From Leguminivora glycinivorella (taxonomy: Eukaryota > Arthropoda > Insecta > Lepidoptera > Tortricidae), in contig NC_062980.1 in NCBI RefSeq assembly GCF_023078275.1, positions 9,132,783 to 9,196,782 on the forward strand: DNA of 64,000 bases. Reading direction: 5' to 3'. Position numbers and translations under genes: made by a program. Below, piece by piece: positions 11,179 through 23,100 of this stretch. How positions within the stretch are numbered: position 1 is the first letter of the stretch; each line of letters opens with the position of its first letter. The notes under the pieces were generated by a model. It saw nothing but the letters and a program-made list of their open reading frames with translations. It did no database searches and had not been told where the DNA came from.

Positions 11179-11521
11179 GTGCCGGACGTGGTTGAAATTA
11201 ATCGATAGAGAAGATTTATTAAAAAAGGAAAATTTAAACAAGGCAAGCTATTACGTTTGTAGTGAACATTTCAATGATTCTTCATTCAAAATAATAAGAC
11301 AACTTAAGGATAATGCTCTTCCATCGATTTCCTTACATAATCAACCACAAGAAGGTTCATCTTGCTCCCAGCAACCACCTACATCCTCAGAAGTCAAAAG
11401 TAAACAATATGCAACTGTTGGAACCCAAACGGAATCAAATTTGCTATCGTCGAAAGAGCAAACAGAAACGCCTCATTCACTTACCGAACAAACGCCAAGA
11501 AAACGAAAACTTTCAAACTAA
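11179..11521 (+). CDS. THAP zinc-finger protein, exon 2
   Basis: Second exon, after acceptor TTATTCCAG. It completes the THAP C2CH signature begun in exon 1: Cys63 and His66 (YVCSEHF), 46 residues after Cys16. It also carries the conserved Trp40 (CRTWLK), Phe67 and the ALPSI motif that stands in for the family AVPTIF box, so all metal ligands and the four usual invariant residues are present. After the domain come a Ser/Gln/Pro-rich linker, CSQQPPTSS, and a basic end, TPRKRKLSN, before a TAA stop. In P-element-related THAP proteins a TPRKRKL motif usually leads into a coiled coil. Here the frame stops, and downstream bases to about 11815 still look partly coding in other frames, suggesting a truncated larger protein. 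Confidence 0.8.
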
Positions 11522-11815
11522 TTACAAGACTGTAAGTTTAAAGCCGAAGGTTGGATTGGAAGGTTGGATCAACTTACAAAAATTATCTATTCTTCAAATG
11601 TATTAATGAACACAAGTGTCCTGTCCTGACATCATCAAAGTTTTAGAAACCGTTCCAGACGTTGGTGAAACAAATGTATTTACAAGAAACGAGTACAATG
11701 CTTTTAGTAAAAAAAACTGGGTTCTATGGAAAGTATAAAATGCCACCTAAAGAGTTTATACAATATGTTTCAAAATTTAGAAACCACTTTTTAAAAAAAC
11801 TTTGACAGTTTGATT
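11522..11815 (+). pseudogene. Possible decayed downstream coding of the THAP/P-element-like gene
   Basis: After the THAP stop, other frames read protein-like stretches, for example one at about 11706-11806 with FYGKYKMPPKEFIQYV. This may be degenerate transposase or host sequence that once continued the THAP protein. I could not match it to a family, so it is an inference from composition only. Confidence 0.3.
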
Positions 11816-11944
11816 CAAAATTAATCCAGGTAATGAACTTCTAAAACTGTTTAATACTGTACCTCAACAAACTCAATGTACTTGTTTCTCTGTAAATACT
11901 TAAAATGTTTTAAAATTGTTTTCTATATTTCGGATATTTGATAC

Positions 11945-11950
11945 AATAAA
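11945..11950 (+). terminator. Poly(A) signal AATAAA, candidate end of the THAP transcript
   Basis: AATAAA lies 424 bp after the THAP stop in the same orientation and is followed by A-rich sequence. It is the first canonical signal downstream. Confidence 0.5.
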
Positions 11951-12485
11951 GTTCAAAAATAACATCAATAATAATGAAAATAAATACCCAAAACATAATT
12001 TGCAGCACCTATGTTTTTTATTTCTTATTTTTTAGTAACTTTCGTACATCAGCACTCACACAAATTCAAAGGCATTTAATCCAATACCGATTATCAATAT
12101 CTATAGGTACTATGAAGGTTAGTTATTATCTTTAAGTCGCGATGAGATGATTTAGTTTACATAACGTTGTTTCCGACATTAATATGAATTGGATTGAAGA
12201 ACTTTAATTTCGATTTTGGTTTGTACTCATAAATAGTAAAAATAAGGTAAAAAATACACAGACATGGCAGATAATTCAATTACTACTTACAAACAGACAC
12301 TAGCACACTACACAGAAATAAACACAAGTATAAGTTTAGTTTTTCCTATTATTTGGATTATGTAGTTTATTGTCATAAAATAGTTTTTATAAAATTACTC
12401 TGTCACCTTTACCTTACTCATGTGGCAACACGCTGCGTTCACGATCAGACAGCCTTAAAAGTGCCGTCGATCTTTTTGTACTTTC

Positions 12486-12697
12486 ACATATTCATAAATG
12501 TAACTACAGCGATTGTTAGTAGTGGCTCGTGGCAACACGGCTATATGGTCACTTTTGTAAGAACTGTAAAAAGTAAGTAACTTAAAGACGAATTTTGGTT
12601 TACTTACTTTTTACAGTTCTTACAAAAGTGACCATATGGCCGTGTTGCCGCAAGCCACTACTAACAATCGCTGCTGTGGTTACATTTATGAATATGT
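12486..12697. repeat. Long near-perfect palindrome, about 97-bp arms
   Basis: Left arm 12486-12581 and right arm 12600-12697 are inverted copies with only a few mismatches around an 18-bp loop. The arms read ACATATTCATAAATGTAAC outward to AAAAAGTAAGTAA at the loop. No target duplication was found. It may be a MITE or a snap-back retroposon whose flanks have decayed. Confidence 0.8.
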
Positions 12698-12711
12698 TGT
12701 GTGTGAACTTA

Positions 12712-12872
12712 CGCCGTGGCTTCCGTGGGTGACGGTCGCGCGATGGTCGCGCGACGGCGATGCACCGCATACGAAATCAAACCTTAACGATATGGAAGTA
12801 AACGATGCGATGAGACGCGACGGCGACGGTCGCGCGACGGTCGTGCGACCGTCGCCCACGCAAGACACGGCG
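12712..12872. mobile_element. GC-rich MITE, 161 bp, TTA target duplication
   Basis: The ends CGCCGTG and CACGGCG begin inverted repeats of about 32 bp with three mismatches; the interior is rich in GTCGCGCGAC motifs. TTA flanks both sides (12709-12711 and 12873-12875), the duplication pattern of PIF/Harbinger elements. There is no coding capacity. Confidence 0.78.
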
Positions 12873-12875
12873 TTA

Positions 12876-15327
12876 GAAGACGAATTTTTATATTTTATTT
12901 TACATATGTTGGATACATACGAGTATATGTGGATTGGAAAGGTAGCTACAAAGGACCAATAAGTGTTCTGAAATCATCCATCCTAATATGATTTGTCTTG
13001 TTTCTTCAACCTAGTGTTTTCCCACCCTACTCTATCATCTCCACTTTGTACGGTATTCAGCATACTCAGATGTGAGTGGATACAATTTCTTTTAATGATG
13101 ATTTTTCAAGACTTTTTTTATCGAGATGAAATGAGACTGGGTCTCGCAAACCGGTAGATATTTGTACTTATGATCTCAAACCATGCTTAAGTACCTATCA
13201 ATTTCGGATTAAGAAGGCAAGAGAAGAGGTAGTGACCTCCCTATAATTTGTTCACAGGGGAATTGGTATTAAGAAAGAGTTTATAGTAGAGATAGGATCG
13301 CGAATGAAGTTGCCGGACATTGATTCCCGATCCAGGCAATTACTTCCGACGGCGATTTATCACAACCACGTGTTCACAATCGCCATCTTGCAATTCAATG
13401 ACTTCTGTCACCATTACTTTCGGCGCGTACGCATCTAAACCTTCCATCCTAGGTATAGATGCTATCTAGTTGCAGAATTCATAAATACTAAGTCAATTGA
13501 ATAAACAATCAATAGCTACGACATAATGTAGTCTTTATTTATGGAGGTAGTCTTGGTTTAAATTTAGTTTTAGGTGATAGCTTTAGCCTATACAAGATTC
13601 AATCTGTGAGCTCATTCATGTAATAGATTAACTTGATCAGAACCTCCAAATCCATCATATTACTTTATAGAAATAATAGGTACTAAAAGGAAAAACATAT
13701 ACATATAATTAAAAAAAATAGAATTAGTACCTATTAGCAGCGGCTGGTCCATATAAACCGATTCCCACCGGCTTGCCTAAAATTGATTACTAGCAAAATA
13801 CCTAATGTTAAGGTCGGTTTATTTTTGCTCAGTGTTGCCTAGCAGAAAGCTTCACCGGCCGCCACTGGTACCTATAGGTCTACTTTTCCTCCATCGGAAT
13901 TGAAAGTCATTTCCACCATTTTAATTTATGATATGTAATTGGCTTCAAACCTGTAATAAATGTCATCTAAACATAAACATACACATTTCTAGATTTTCAC
14001 TTTTAGCGCTTTCCCACTCCAAACAAAGTAAAAATCAAGTGTCCGATCTGTAAGTGCCGTGTAGGTGCAAAATAAAATAAACAAAAGACGCGTGGTCAGT
14101 GGCAGCGTCTAGCTTTCACACGCGACCGTTTGCTAACTTGTCTTCTGTTTGATGTTTTTCTTTTGTCGACGGCTCTAAAACCGTCTGAGATGTTTTGAGA
14201 TACACGGAGGCGAGGTGTATCTCGCATTAACATCGTATTTAATGTACTTTGTTGCAGAAATAGTAGCGTGTGAGATGAATCATAATTATAAAAAATAAAT
14301 TATAAAAATTAAGTATACAAGTTTATATTTAAATCGGGAATTTTATGTATATGGGGTCAAATATTGAAAGTCTAATTATACTCATATAAAATCAATCCTA
14401 AGCGCCTTTCATCGAGATACAAATGTTTTAACAAGACCCTTTCCTAGGGATATTATGTAAGTAAGTATTTAGACTGTCAAATATACTATTCCATTGCGAC
14501 TTATTGTCCAAGGCGGTAGTAAGTAATATTGTGTCCAGCGCGCCCGGTAATATAATACCCGTGACAAGAGTTCACAAAACGAATCGCTAACTCGAACAAG
14601 GATATAAATCAAAACTAGGTGCAACAAAGCAGCGCAGGCAGAAAACCATCGCAGATTATAGCAAACCTGTTCTGTCTGCGAGTAAATAATAGCTTGTGGT
14701 GGGCATTAGTCAGATATCGACCCCCGTGTGGGCGGCTAGCCCCGAGCTACCTTGGTAATGGAACCGGATTATAGCCCAGGGCACATTACTTGCGTTTTTA
14801 ATACCGCCTTAGATATAACCCCCTGATATGAGTCCGTATCCCTTGTCTTCTTTTTTTAAACAAGCCAGTATTTTGTTGGTCCTGCTGAAGATGTTAAAAA
14901 CATCAAGGGTTACTTTAAACGTCAAACTTCTGTGGAACTATGACGTCTACTTAACACGTCCAAAAGGCTGCCCCATCAAAATAGGCGAGACGACTAAGTC
15001 CGTCAGTTAGATTATCAAAGAATTTTAGACACGTAATTTTTCTTTTTTTCTCGTAAACGAAAAATGACGACAGTACAGTGCGTTGATGTTTCGCGTGACG
15101 TCAAGCCTAGGTACCTACAACTTTTACTTAGAAGTACGTGACGTCACAAGCCCCCACTCCGGAACTTTGATGCTCTATATCTTTGTATTTTTTCATTAAT
15201 TAGAAAAAGCAAAAAATATATGTTCAGTAGTTTTGGACGACCTAACTGACGGACTAAACAGGATGCCATTTTTTTATGTAGAGGTAGTTGTCATCCCTAT
15301 CCCTATTGTTGTCAACTTACAAGTAGT
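12876..15327. other. No gene seen; one possible MITE
   Basis: Anonymous AT-rich sequence. A possible short inverted-repeat element lies at about 13738-13871 (CAGCGGCTGG at one end, CCGGCCGCCACTGG at the other), at low confidence. No exon or RNA gene is recognised. Confidence 0.35.
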
Positions 15328-15493
15328 AGTGTGTAACGAACCACACAGTCCTCGGTTCAAATCATAGGAGATATTTATTAAAACACCCTTACTTAGGTAT
15401 AATTATAGTAAACAATTTTAATAACTTATATTAGAAGTAAACGTCTAATAGTATGAAAAAATAATAATTATTCCCGGAATTCAAACGTACATA

Positions 15494-15672
15494 ATTTACA
15501 AAGATCAACATTCCTAAAACTGTTGCCAAAAGCGTTATTATCGAGGAAAGCAGTAAATCGTGATAAAAATATTAAAGTTAGCGTAACTTACAAAATCAAA
15601 CATTCTTTAAACTATTGCCGTAAGTGTTGTTATCGAGGAAAGCGGTCAGCCTTGACGAAAATATTAAAGATG
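15494..15672 (+). repeat. Two diverged tandem copies, about 92-bp period, in the solo LTR
   Basis: Both copies contain ATCGAGGAAAGC (the TCGAGG core at 15541 and 15633) and end in AAAATATTAAAG. They lie just upstream of the TATA box, where LTR enhancers are usually found. Confidence 0.7.
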
Positions 15673-15756
15673 GCGTCCCTAACTATTGATATATTGAGAG
15701 GAATAGGAGAAAGCGGAACTTTGGACGAAAGATACGAAACGCATGCGCGAATAGGA

Positions 15757-15765
15757 TATAAAAGG
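15757..15765 (+). promoter_or_regulatory. TATA box of the solo LTR
   Basis: TATAAAAGG lies in a locally GC-richer context, about 425 bp into the LTR and downstream of the tandem repeats. Confidence 0.55.
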
Positions 15766-17238
15766 CAGAGCAAAATGGGAGGAGGGATGAGTATTAGTTG
15801 CACGGGCTTGGTGAGAGGAAGTCTGTTAATGTGATCCTGATTGAAGCATTTAAATAGAAATAATTAGAGTGAGAAGGAGTTTGAGTTTATATTGGTAAAG
15901 TATAGTGAAGGAGTGCAAGTAAGTGATAAAATTTAATTATTTAATTGTGTGTTAAATTGATTATGGTACTTTATTAATAACTCTTATTTAAATATTTGTG
16001 ATTGATTATAAATATTTAGTGTAAAATTTATGTTGTGTTAAATAGAAAAGTTAGTAGATAGAATTACTATCTATAAGATAATAATTTTTATTATATATTG
16101 TATACATATTTAATTTTATATTCAAACATTTAGCCAGAATCGTATGGGTAATATGAGAGGATCCCTTCGTTTAAAACTTATCAATCAAAAGAAGAACATT
16201 GTTTATTAAGGGTAAGCAAAGATAACATCCTGTTTTAATTTTTATGAAAACTTAATCTTCACTGAAACTAAAAGGAAATTAGGGGTAGTAAAAGGAATGT
16301 TAATTAACTGTGAGCATAGGACATGCATGAATGATAGGATCTTGTCTCTATCTAGGAGAATTATAGTATGTAATAGAATAAGATTCGTTAGCCAAAGTGG
16401 AATTAGAGTTAATACTAACTTCGAGATTGGCAGACTTTGGAATCATCATTCCATTTTCATAATATGTTTAACGATAATGTTGTCTGGGAAATCAAACAAT
16501 TCTAGCATTGACTAGTGTAACACGATGTCAAGCGATAGACCACCATACTTGGAACGTGGGATATTGCACGCATATAGAATTTATACTTTGGGATCTTGGA
16601 CAACTTTCGATGGCTAAGGCCGAACCAAACTATATATATGAAGTGGCGTGTGAATCTAGGGATTTGTCATTCAAAAGGCTAGTTCAATAAAGAATTTGTC
16701 TTAGTATCAAAAGAAGGTCAATGAATAGGCCCATTAATGGATATCAAAATAGATATTCTGTTTCCTAGATAGACCAGGAATAGGTTTAGAGCAGCTCTCA
16801 TCCTGACGGAAGAGGATTATGTTGCAGAAACATCCCAAAACATATAAAAATTATACTGGGATTAAAGGGTCCTTGTCTAATTATTTGATATCTACTACTA
16901 TGGTAGTACATTTTTGAGTAGTGCAAAACACTCTTCGTCAGTTTACTTTTGTTCTAAGGAACCCAATTGTTCAATGTTTGATAAAACATAAATTGAACCG
17001 GCAACCTGATTTGTCCATATGCTCGAGCGAGGTCTTTATAATAGGCTATATTATATCATACACCTATTATTCCAACGTATAAAGAACTCGTGGGTCGGGA
17101 GCAATTAACCCCATTTTAAATAATGTCTTGTATATATTTTTAATATATTTCCTGTATTTATATACCTTACACAATTTTACCTATCTCACACACTCTTATC
17201 TCAACTCACTAAATTCTTTCACAAATGTCGTTCACTCT

Positions 17239-17438
17239 CATTATTTTTAAAATCGGGACTTAATCACGTATAACTACATATTAAACTGACCTCCAACGTT
17301 TCAAGGACGGCGTTCTCCGAGACCACGGGGACAACGCCGTCCTTGAAACGTTGGAGGTCAGTTTAATATGTAGTTATACGCGATTAAGTCCCGATTTTAA
17401 AAATAATGATGTGTAATAACCGTGAAAGTTTAAATCAG
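17239..17438 (+). mobile_element. Hairpin retroposon with 13-bp target duplication, inside the solo LTR
   Basis: A near-perfect palindrome with arms of about 76 bp (17239-17314 and 17333-17409) around an 18-bp loop, plus a unique 29-bp tail to 17438. TGTCGTTCACTCT occurs directly outside both ends (17226-17238 and 17439-17451), an L1-type target duplication. Short inverted-repeat DNA transposons do not normally make 13-bp duplications, so I call it a snap-back retroposon with the tail as its 3' end. Confidence 0.75.
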
Positions 17439-18330
17439 TGTCGTTCACTCTGCTTATTATACCTCAAGTGAGTATATTACTGCCTTAGTTTATATCAACT
17501 TAAATTTAACCCTAATAGCAAGTTCCTAAAGGTAAAAAGAATCTGGATTATTACGCACAACTACGGGGTCCTACCACTTACTAGACGATCACATCACTTT
17601 CATGGCCAATTTTTAATAGTGTATTGTTTTAATTAGGGCTAACAATTTGGACTTAAGTTAGGTAGTGTTAGATTAAGAAAGGGATTAATTAAGGGGGTAG
17701 CAGGGCGTTACAAGTGTCAAACCAAGGCAACCTACTTGTTTCGGTAGAGCGATCGTGCAAGCAGCAGATTGTGTTTGTTTAATCAACCATTTATCATTTA
17801 CACCAGACTGACTGAAGTTGCCTGTGATGCAACCGGCAACGGCACCCTATTCATCTAATTGTAGCCACTTTTTATGGAACCTGCGTAAACGCCACTCGAC
17901 TCTACACGGTTGAGTAAAATAAGGTCTATGATTTCATCAATTATCTTTGCCATTCACATAAGGTGTTTAAACATAAATAAAATTCCAGTATGTAATAAGT
18001 AAAACTTTAACAACTTTAGTTATCTACCCCCAAAAAGGTCAAACAGCGACAATATAGAGGTAATATTTACTTCGGGCTTTGGAAAGTCCCAGCTATTACT
18101 TAGAATTCGCATATTATTGTTATTGATATCAATAACTGTATGTACCTAGGTACTCTCAATATGTCAAATCGAGCATATCAAGGTAAACTTTAGTATTATA
18201 ATAATGCCATTTATGTTATTTTACGTAGTGAAACTGGAGGAAGACCCAAACATTCAATAAGTATTTCCATCAAACTTCTAATAAGTAGTAAGCCCTTTAA
18301 ATAGTTAGTATCTAGAACTTACGGTATCGT

Positions 18331-18454
18331 AAGAGTTTTGAATGATTCACGGTTATTTTCATTAGACTTACATTGACCGGGATATAGACCGTGATTACCT
18401 TTATAGAGAAGATTTTAGAGAGAAATATCGGTCTATATCCCGGTCAATATAAGT
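18331..18454 (-). mobile_element. Hairpin retroposon with 13-bp target duplication
   Basis: The insertion is flanked by CTTACGGTATCGT at 18318-18330 and 18455-18467. Read on the minus strand it begins with an inverted partial copy (ACTTATATTGACCGGGATAT), then a loop, then the same sequence in the opposite sense, running on to a unique 3' end, ATCATTCAAAACTCTT. A 5'-truncated relative with the same 3' end sits at 25645-25702. Confidence 0.75.
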
Positions 18455-18467
18455 CTTACGGTATCGT

Positions 18468-20786
18468 GTTACTATTACGCGTCTGTAAGTCGTTATCTAC
18501 CACCCAGGCCTATTAGCGGCGACCTTATGTTCTGGACAAGCCCTGACCCCATCTGGCCATGTATCCTGCCCGCCTCCGCAGATTCGCCAGGCCTTTTAAA
18601 GCTGTACGAGTGTCTGTGTAACGTATTTCGTGGCTATAAATTAAATGGATTACATTCTATATGTCTTTAATTCCTCGAGCAATAGTTATTTTCCAATGTT
18701 TTTTTTTTAATTCGCACTTCACTATCTGCTTTTTTAGCTTTCCAATTGTTTCCTATTGCAGGGAAGAGGCCTTTCCCTTAACTTCACAGATGTCCCATTT
18801 CTACAGGCCAAAAAAGGTGTCAATAATACCTTACCCAAATAATAAATTAGATGTTTTATTGTGCTTTTTTCGTAATAAAATAAAGACAGCATTACTTTAA
18901 ATATATCCACACACGAGATAACACTTGATCTAGTTTTGATTGAAACCACAAATATCCACTATGGAAAATATGATTATTCATTCGCTCTGCCTTACTAAAT
19001 ATGTAAAAAGATTAATGTGTAGTAAATATCGTTTAGATATGGAATAGGCGTGGTTGCGGCCTACGTGCCCGTATCTCAACATTGTGTGGGATATCTTCAG
19101 GTCTTAGAGCGTATGATTCCTAACTTGCCGAATCCTGACTTTCTCGACTGGTGGAAAATCAAGAACAAACTAATCATTAAAAAATCAAGGTTTTGGTCTC
19201 TGAGACCGATCATAATATGCATCATTTAAAATCATCCTTATGCCGGTTCTTGAGATCGTTTTACCAGTGGAATAACCACAGGACACAGGAAACGTACAAC
19301 CATAAAATTTGCTCTTTAGATCTTACCAAGATCAGATAATATTACCTTTATCAGCGATTCAAATATAATAGAAGGGCAATAATCGTTATTATATCTTAGG
19401 ATCTCTGAGAAGAGATGTGGAGCTATTTTACGATATTATCCTTATCTCTGAGAATAACCTATGCTACATTGTTATCCGATGTATCTGGTGACATTACTAG
19501 TAGATTGACTTGATTGTTTGAGGGACGCTAAAATTTACCTTTAAAATATTACCTGTATGTATTTTGTCCATCGCTTTCATCCAATAGCCTAGTTCATTTT
19601 AGATTCCGTCAACTCTCAAATAGTCCTAGAACCTTAGCGGGTGCTGCCTCTGCGTGCATCCCATACTGTAGTGTCAAAAGGGCAGCTACGTCTACTTCTA
19701 CGCCTCCTAAATATCCTAAATACCCAATATTTTCCGTGATGGGTAAGACATACCTGTATACCTAAAGAAGCGAATTGATCAAGTAGGTACACTAGGTGGC
19801 AAATCAAACAGTGAATATTGTAACCAAAAAGTCATCATACTCCAAGCCATGTTCCAACATTCAAGTCGCTAAGATCAAAGTTGAATGCCGCTGCAGAGGC
19901 AGAGTTTTGAGCGTAGAGTTAGTAGCCACAGGAAACAGTATCCGTCATAACGATATTTACCGGCGAACCGCCACTGGAGCCGTCGGTATGCGGCGACTAA
20001 TATTTAGTGATGTGCCACTGAGGAAAATATAAAATGTAACGGGCATGAGATAGGTTTTCATGAAAAGAAAAATCTGCACGAAATTTACTTAGTTCCTTTT
20101 TTGTTCATTATACATCATGAATTCATGACACACTACGTAAAATTTATATTGAATGTGCATGGGACCTATTTAAAATCTAATATTGTTAAGATTTAGTAAT
20201 TTCTTAATGAATAAATAAACTGTTTTGTGGACAATACGTAATAGGATATATATATAATTATAGCAATGCATACATTTTCAATGAGTTGAAAGAAAATAGA
20301 AAATATGTTCCATTTGGACCCACAGCCATCAAATCCAAAATTGTAAAATTAGGTTAGTAAAGTACAGGTAATAACCTACTTTTATTCCTATTAGAGTTCT
20401 CCTGGATGGCACATCACTACGGGCAACTAATATTCCATATTTACGCAGAGCGAGCCTTTCTCACGCGGCACTCACAACTCACAAGTCCCACAACGATAAT
20501 GCGAGTCAATACAAGGCAATGTTTATTGTAGCAGTTTTACTAGTAAGCATGTGATGATGACTGACCGGGAATGTTAAGAAGTGTGAGCGCGTTCCTTCTG
20601 TACAAAAACTTCGTTTGTGGTGCAGAACTCTATAGTTAGAATTCATCATTTCCTTCTACAATTCCATCATTTCCATACAGAGTAAGTTTCTTCGTGATTG
20701 TTTATTGAAAAATCTAAATGTGAAAAGAGAATTTCTTTTTCATGTCAATACGAAAAGGAATACATATAATCAATAGATCAATACTG
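18468..20786. other. No gene seen
   Basis: Anonymous AT-rich sequence without recognisable exons, RNA genes or element ends. Confidence 0.35.
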
Positions 20787-20897
20787 CTGGCGATAACTGG
20801 ATGCGGATGGCAATGGACCGACAAGCGCGGAGAAATGGAGAGGAGGCCTATGTCCGAAGACGGGCGCTTTAAAGGCTGCTATAGATAGATAGATAAT
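20787..20897 (+). pseudogene. RTE-type LINE, 3' end of ORF2 with ATAG tail
   Basis: One frame reads NWMRMAMDRQARRNGEEAYV, resembling the conserved C-terminal end of RTE-clade reverse transcriptases (pattern W..A.DR..W...GEAY). It is followed by a short (ATAG)n tail, as expected of RTE elements. Only about 110 bp remain. Confidence 0.5.
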
Positions 20898-21977
20898 TAA
20901 TACGAAAACCAAGCAAGATACGTGAAAAATACAGAATACAAAACAATTAGAACAGTCCTACATGATTATTAAAATTCCTCGTTAGCTCATCAGTCATCGA
21001 GGGGGTAACAATAAAATTAAAAACTAGTCCACGATGTTTTTATTCAGATCAAACCGCATCTTGGGTGTCAAATTTGTAGACAATGTTAATCTGTTTCCCG
21101 GGCCGACAGAAATATGCACACAAGTTGCCATCGTCATGTTTAAATTTAGAATTAGAACAGTCTCTTGAACTCGCGATTCGGGTCAGCGAATGCGTTGCGT
21201 ACGAGACGATATTTATTTACGTTCGGTGCAATCGCGGATGGTAACGGGAGAGCAAAGAACTTTTGATATGATTTTTGCTCCGCGTACGCTGGTTCAACTT
21301 TATATTATCAGTAGTTTGTGCAGTTAAATAGGAAGTAAAGTTCGATTCGACGGAAATCGATATGCTTATCGGCAAAGCTAATTATGGTTTAGTCAATATT
21401 ATATAAGTGAATTTGAAACGTTGTTGAATAAATTCCTAATCTACTATGGATAGGTATTGTTTTTAGTTTTGTGATGTTGTATTATATACCTTTCTTACTT
21501 TTTTTCCGAAGTTTTCTTTACAGAGTTTCTTCACATCATTTGTATTTGAACATGTACTTAATTATAACTGTATAATCGAAGCGGTAGCGGTATATATTTA
21601 TAACTGATATAGGAAAAATCAAATTAAGTTCTTTATTTAATATTGCCTTTCTTAAACCCATGAAAGCCACAATAACTCCCCGAAATAGCTCCAATTTAAA
21701 ATAGTTTGTCCTTGAGCTAGCAACACTGTGACAAGCAGGAAGGAGCAATTGAGTGAACGGGTCCGCGGATCCGAATCGTTCAATGGACTAGTGGATGTGG
21801 GAACTGGGTCGCGTCTCTATGCCAAGTCAACGACCGTCATGCGAGTTGACGTTACGAGGATCCGATTGACCACATTGCGGGGTGACGTAGTGTCTAGTCT
21901 AGCCTGTTTGTGTTGTCTCGATATGGATAAAATGAGGTACAGTTCGCTCTCGTAAGACTGCCAGTTTAAATAGGTTG
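20898..21977. other. No gene seen
   Basis: Anonymous sequence; a CpG-containing patch at 21750-21890 has open frames but no supporting signals. Confidence 0.35.
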
Positions 21978-22062
21978 ATGATGGTGCTTATGTCCATGGG
22001 CGGTGTTGACTGCTTCCCATCAGGCGGCTCGTCTGCTCGTTTACTGCCTATTTCATAAAAAA
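21978..22062 (+). mobile_element. Retroposon 3' end (CATCAGGCGG family)
   Basis: Contains CATCAGGCGGCTCGTCTGCTCG..., then an A-rich end. The same block, as CATCAGGCGGACCGTATACT, closes the larger copy at 40176-40434. From memory it is a common lepidopteran LINE/SINE 3' end. Confidence 0.5.
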
Positions 22063-22965
22063 TTGGTACTTAGAAATAAATAGTTGTTATTGTTACGTAG
22101 ACTTAATCTCTAACAGATTATCTGCAAAGCCCCACACATAATCCACATACTTATCATACTTAGTCTCAAATGATACAAAAAAGATGTCTTAAGCAAACTA
22201 AGTAAGTATTGCATTGCAGCGGTAGCGTAAGATTTAAGAACGAATTTAACATAAGGAGTGTTCTACAATCAATAAAAATATACCTAGATATAATTAAATA
22301 TTATAAAGTATATGAGTAAAGAAACATTAATGAAAATGTATCTCTATAACTACGATAAATACTAAGATCTAGAATACCGTAAAACAGGACTGTCCCCGTT
22401 GTTATCAACGGCTGTCCCATCACAAATAAGGTATCTTACACTCAACATGCAAATACAGCCGTAGTGAAAAGCCTGTTATCAATCATTTACATTACGCGAC
22501 GTTCCTGTCAATTAGCGGCTGCAATACGGCCGCAGTCGTGCTTATAATATACCTAACGGGCCGTAATAAGAGTCTCCCATATTCGTCGGAATTTAAACTA
22601 ATTGGCAGCAAACGTGACTGAACAATACAGACCTGTAATTGCCATTGCGCGCCGGTACTGAGGAAACCAATATAAGTTTGATTTTAAAAGGAACTCGGTA
22701 CAGGCCAGTCTGAACGATATATTTTCGTGAACGACAAAAGTTTACATTAGAATTATATCACAATTACCTATGTTATTTTTTAATACGAAGGAATGTACCT
22801 ACACAAAGACTGAGCATAAAACTTAATGGCTAGCTTGAATCTAAAACAGAACTTTGAACGTTTGTACCAAGGATCTCCTCGCATATGTATCAGCATTGCA
22901 ATACAGCAAGAAACGACCGCCAACTTTTCGGTTACAGCCACAATTTAATATTCAACAGAGCCTAA
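22063..22965. other. No gene seen
   Basis: Anonymous AT-rich sequence with no recognisable feature. Confidence 0.35.
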
Positions 22966-23100
22966 GTGCGTTTTCACATTATCCGATCCGATATAGGATG
23001 TAGGGACGATATCCCATACATATATTTAAGCCGCTATGTTTGATGTTTGACTTTAAAGTCCTTCCTACATCCGATATCGGATCGGATAATGTGAAAACGC
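22966..23100. mobile_element. MITE, copy 1 of a two-copy family
   Basis: Inverted ends GCGTTTTCACATTATCCG with about 35-bp arms that continue into ATCCGATATCGGATGTAGG. The same ends occur at 34059-34186. There is no coding capacity; superfamily and target duplication are unresolved. Confidence 0.75.

Larger units (their letters stand above)
15332..17712 (+). mobile_element. Solo LTR, 2.38 kb
   Basis: Begins TGTAACG and ends CGTTACA, a perfect inverted terminal heptamer, with a 4-bp target duplication outside. It contains a tandem repeat upstream of a TATA box (TATAAAAGG at 15757-15765), the layout of an LTR promoter, which sets the orientation. No internal region or second LTR follows, so it is the product of LTR-LTR recombination. 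A 200-bp hairpin retroposon sits inside at 17239-17438. The sequence CTAGACGATCACA at 17581, about 130 bp before the 3' end, is shared with the LTR at 49787-52932, at 52826, about 106 bp from its end; the families appear related. Confidence 0.78.
15328..17716. repeat. Target duplication pair AGTG flanking the solo LTR
   Basis: AGTG occurs at 15328-15331 and 17713-17716, directly outside the LTR termini. A 4-bp duplication fits a Ty3/Gypsy-type integrase. Confidence 0.65.
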
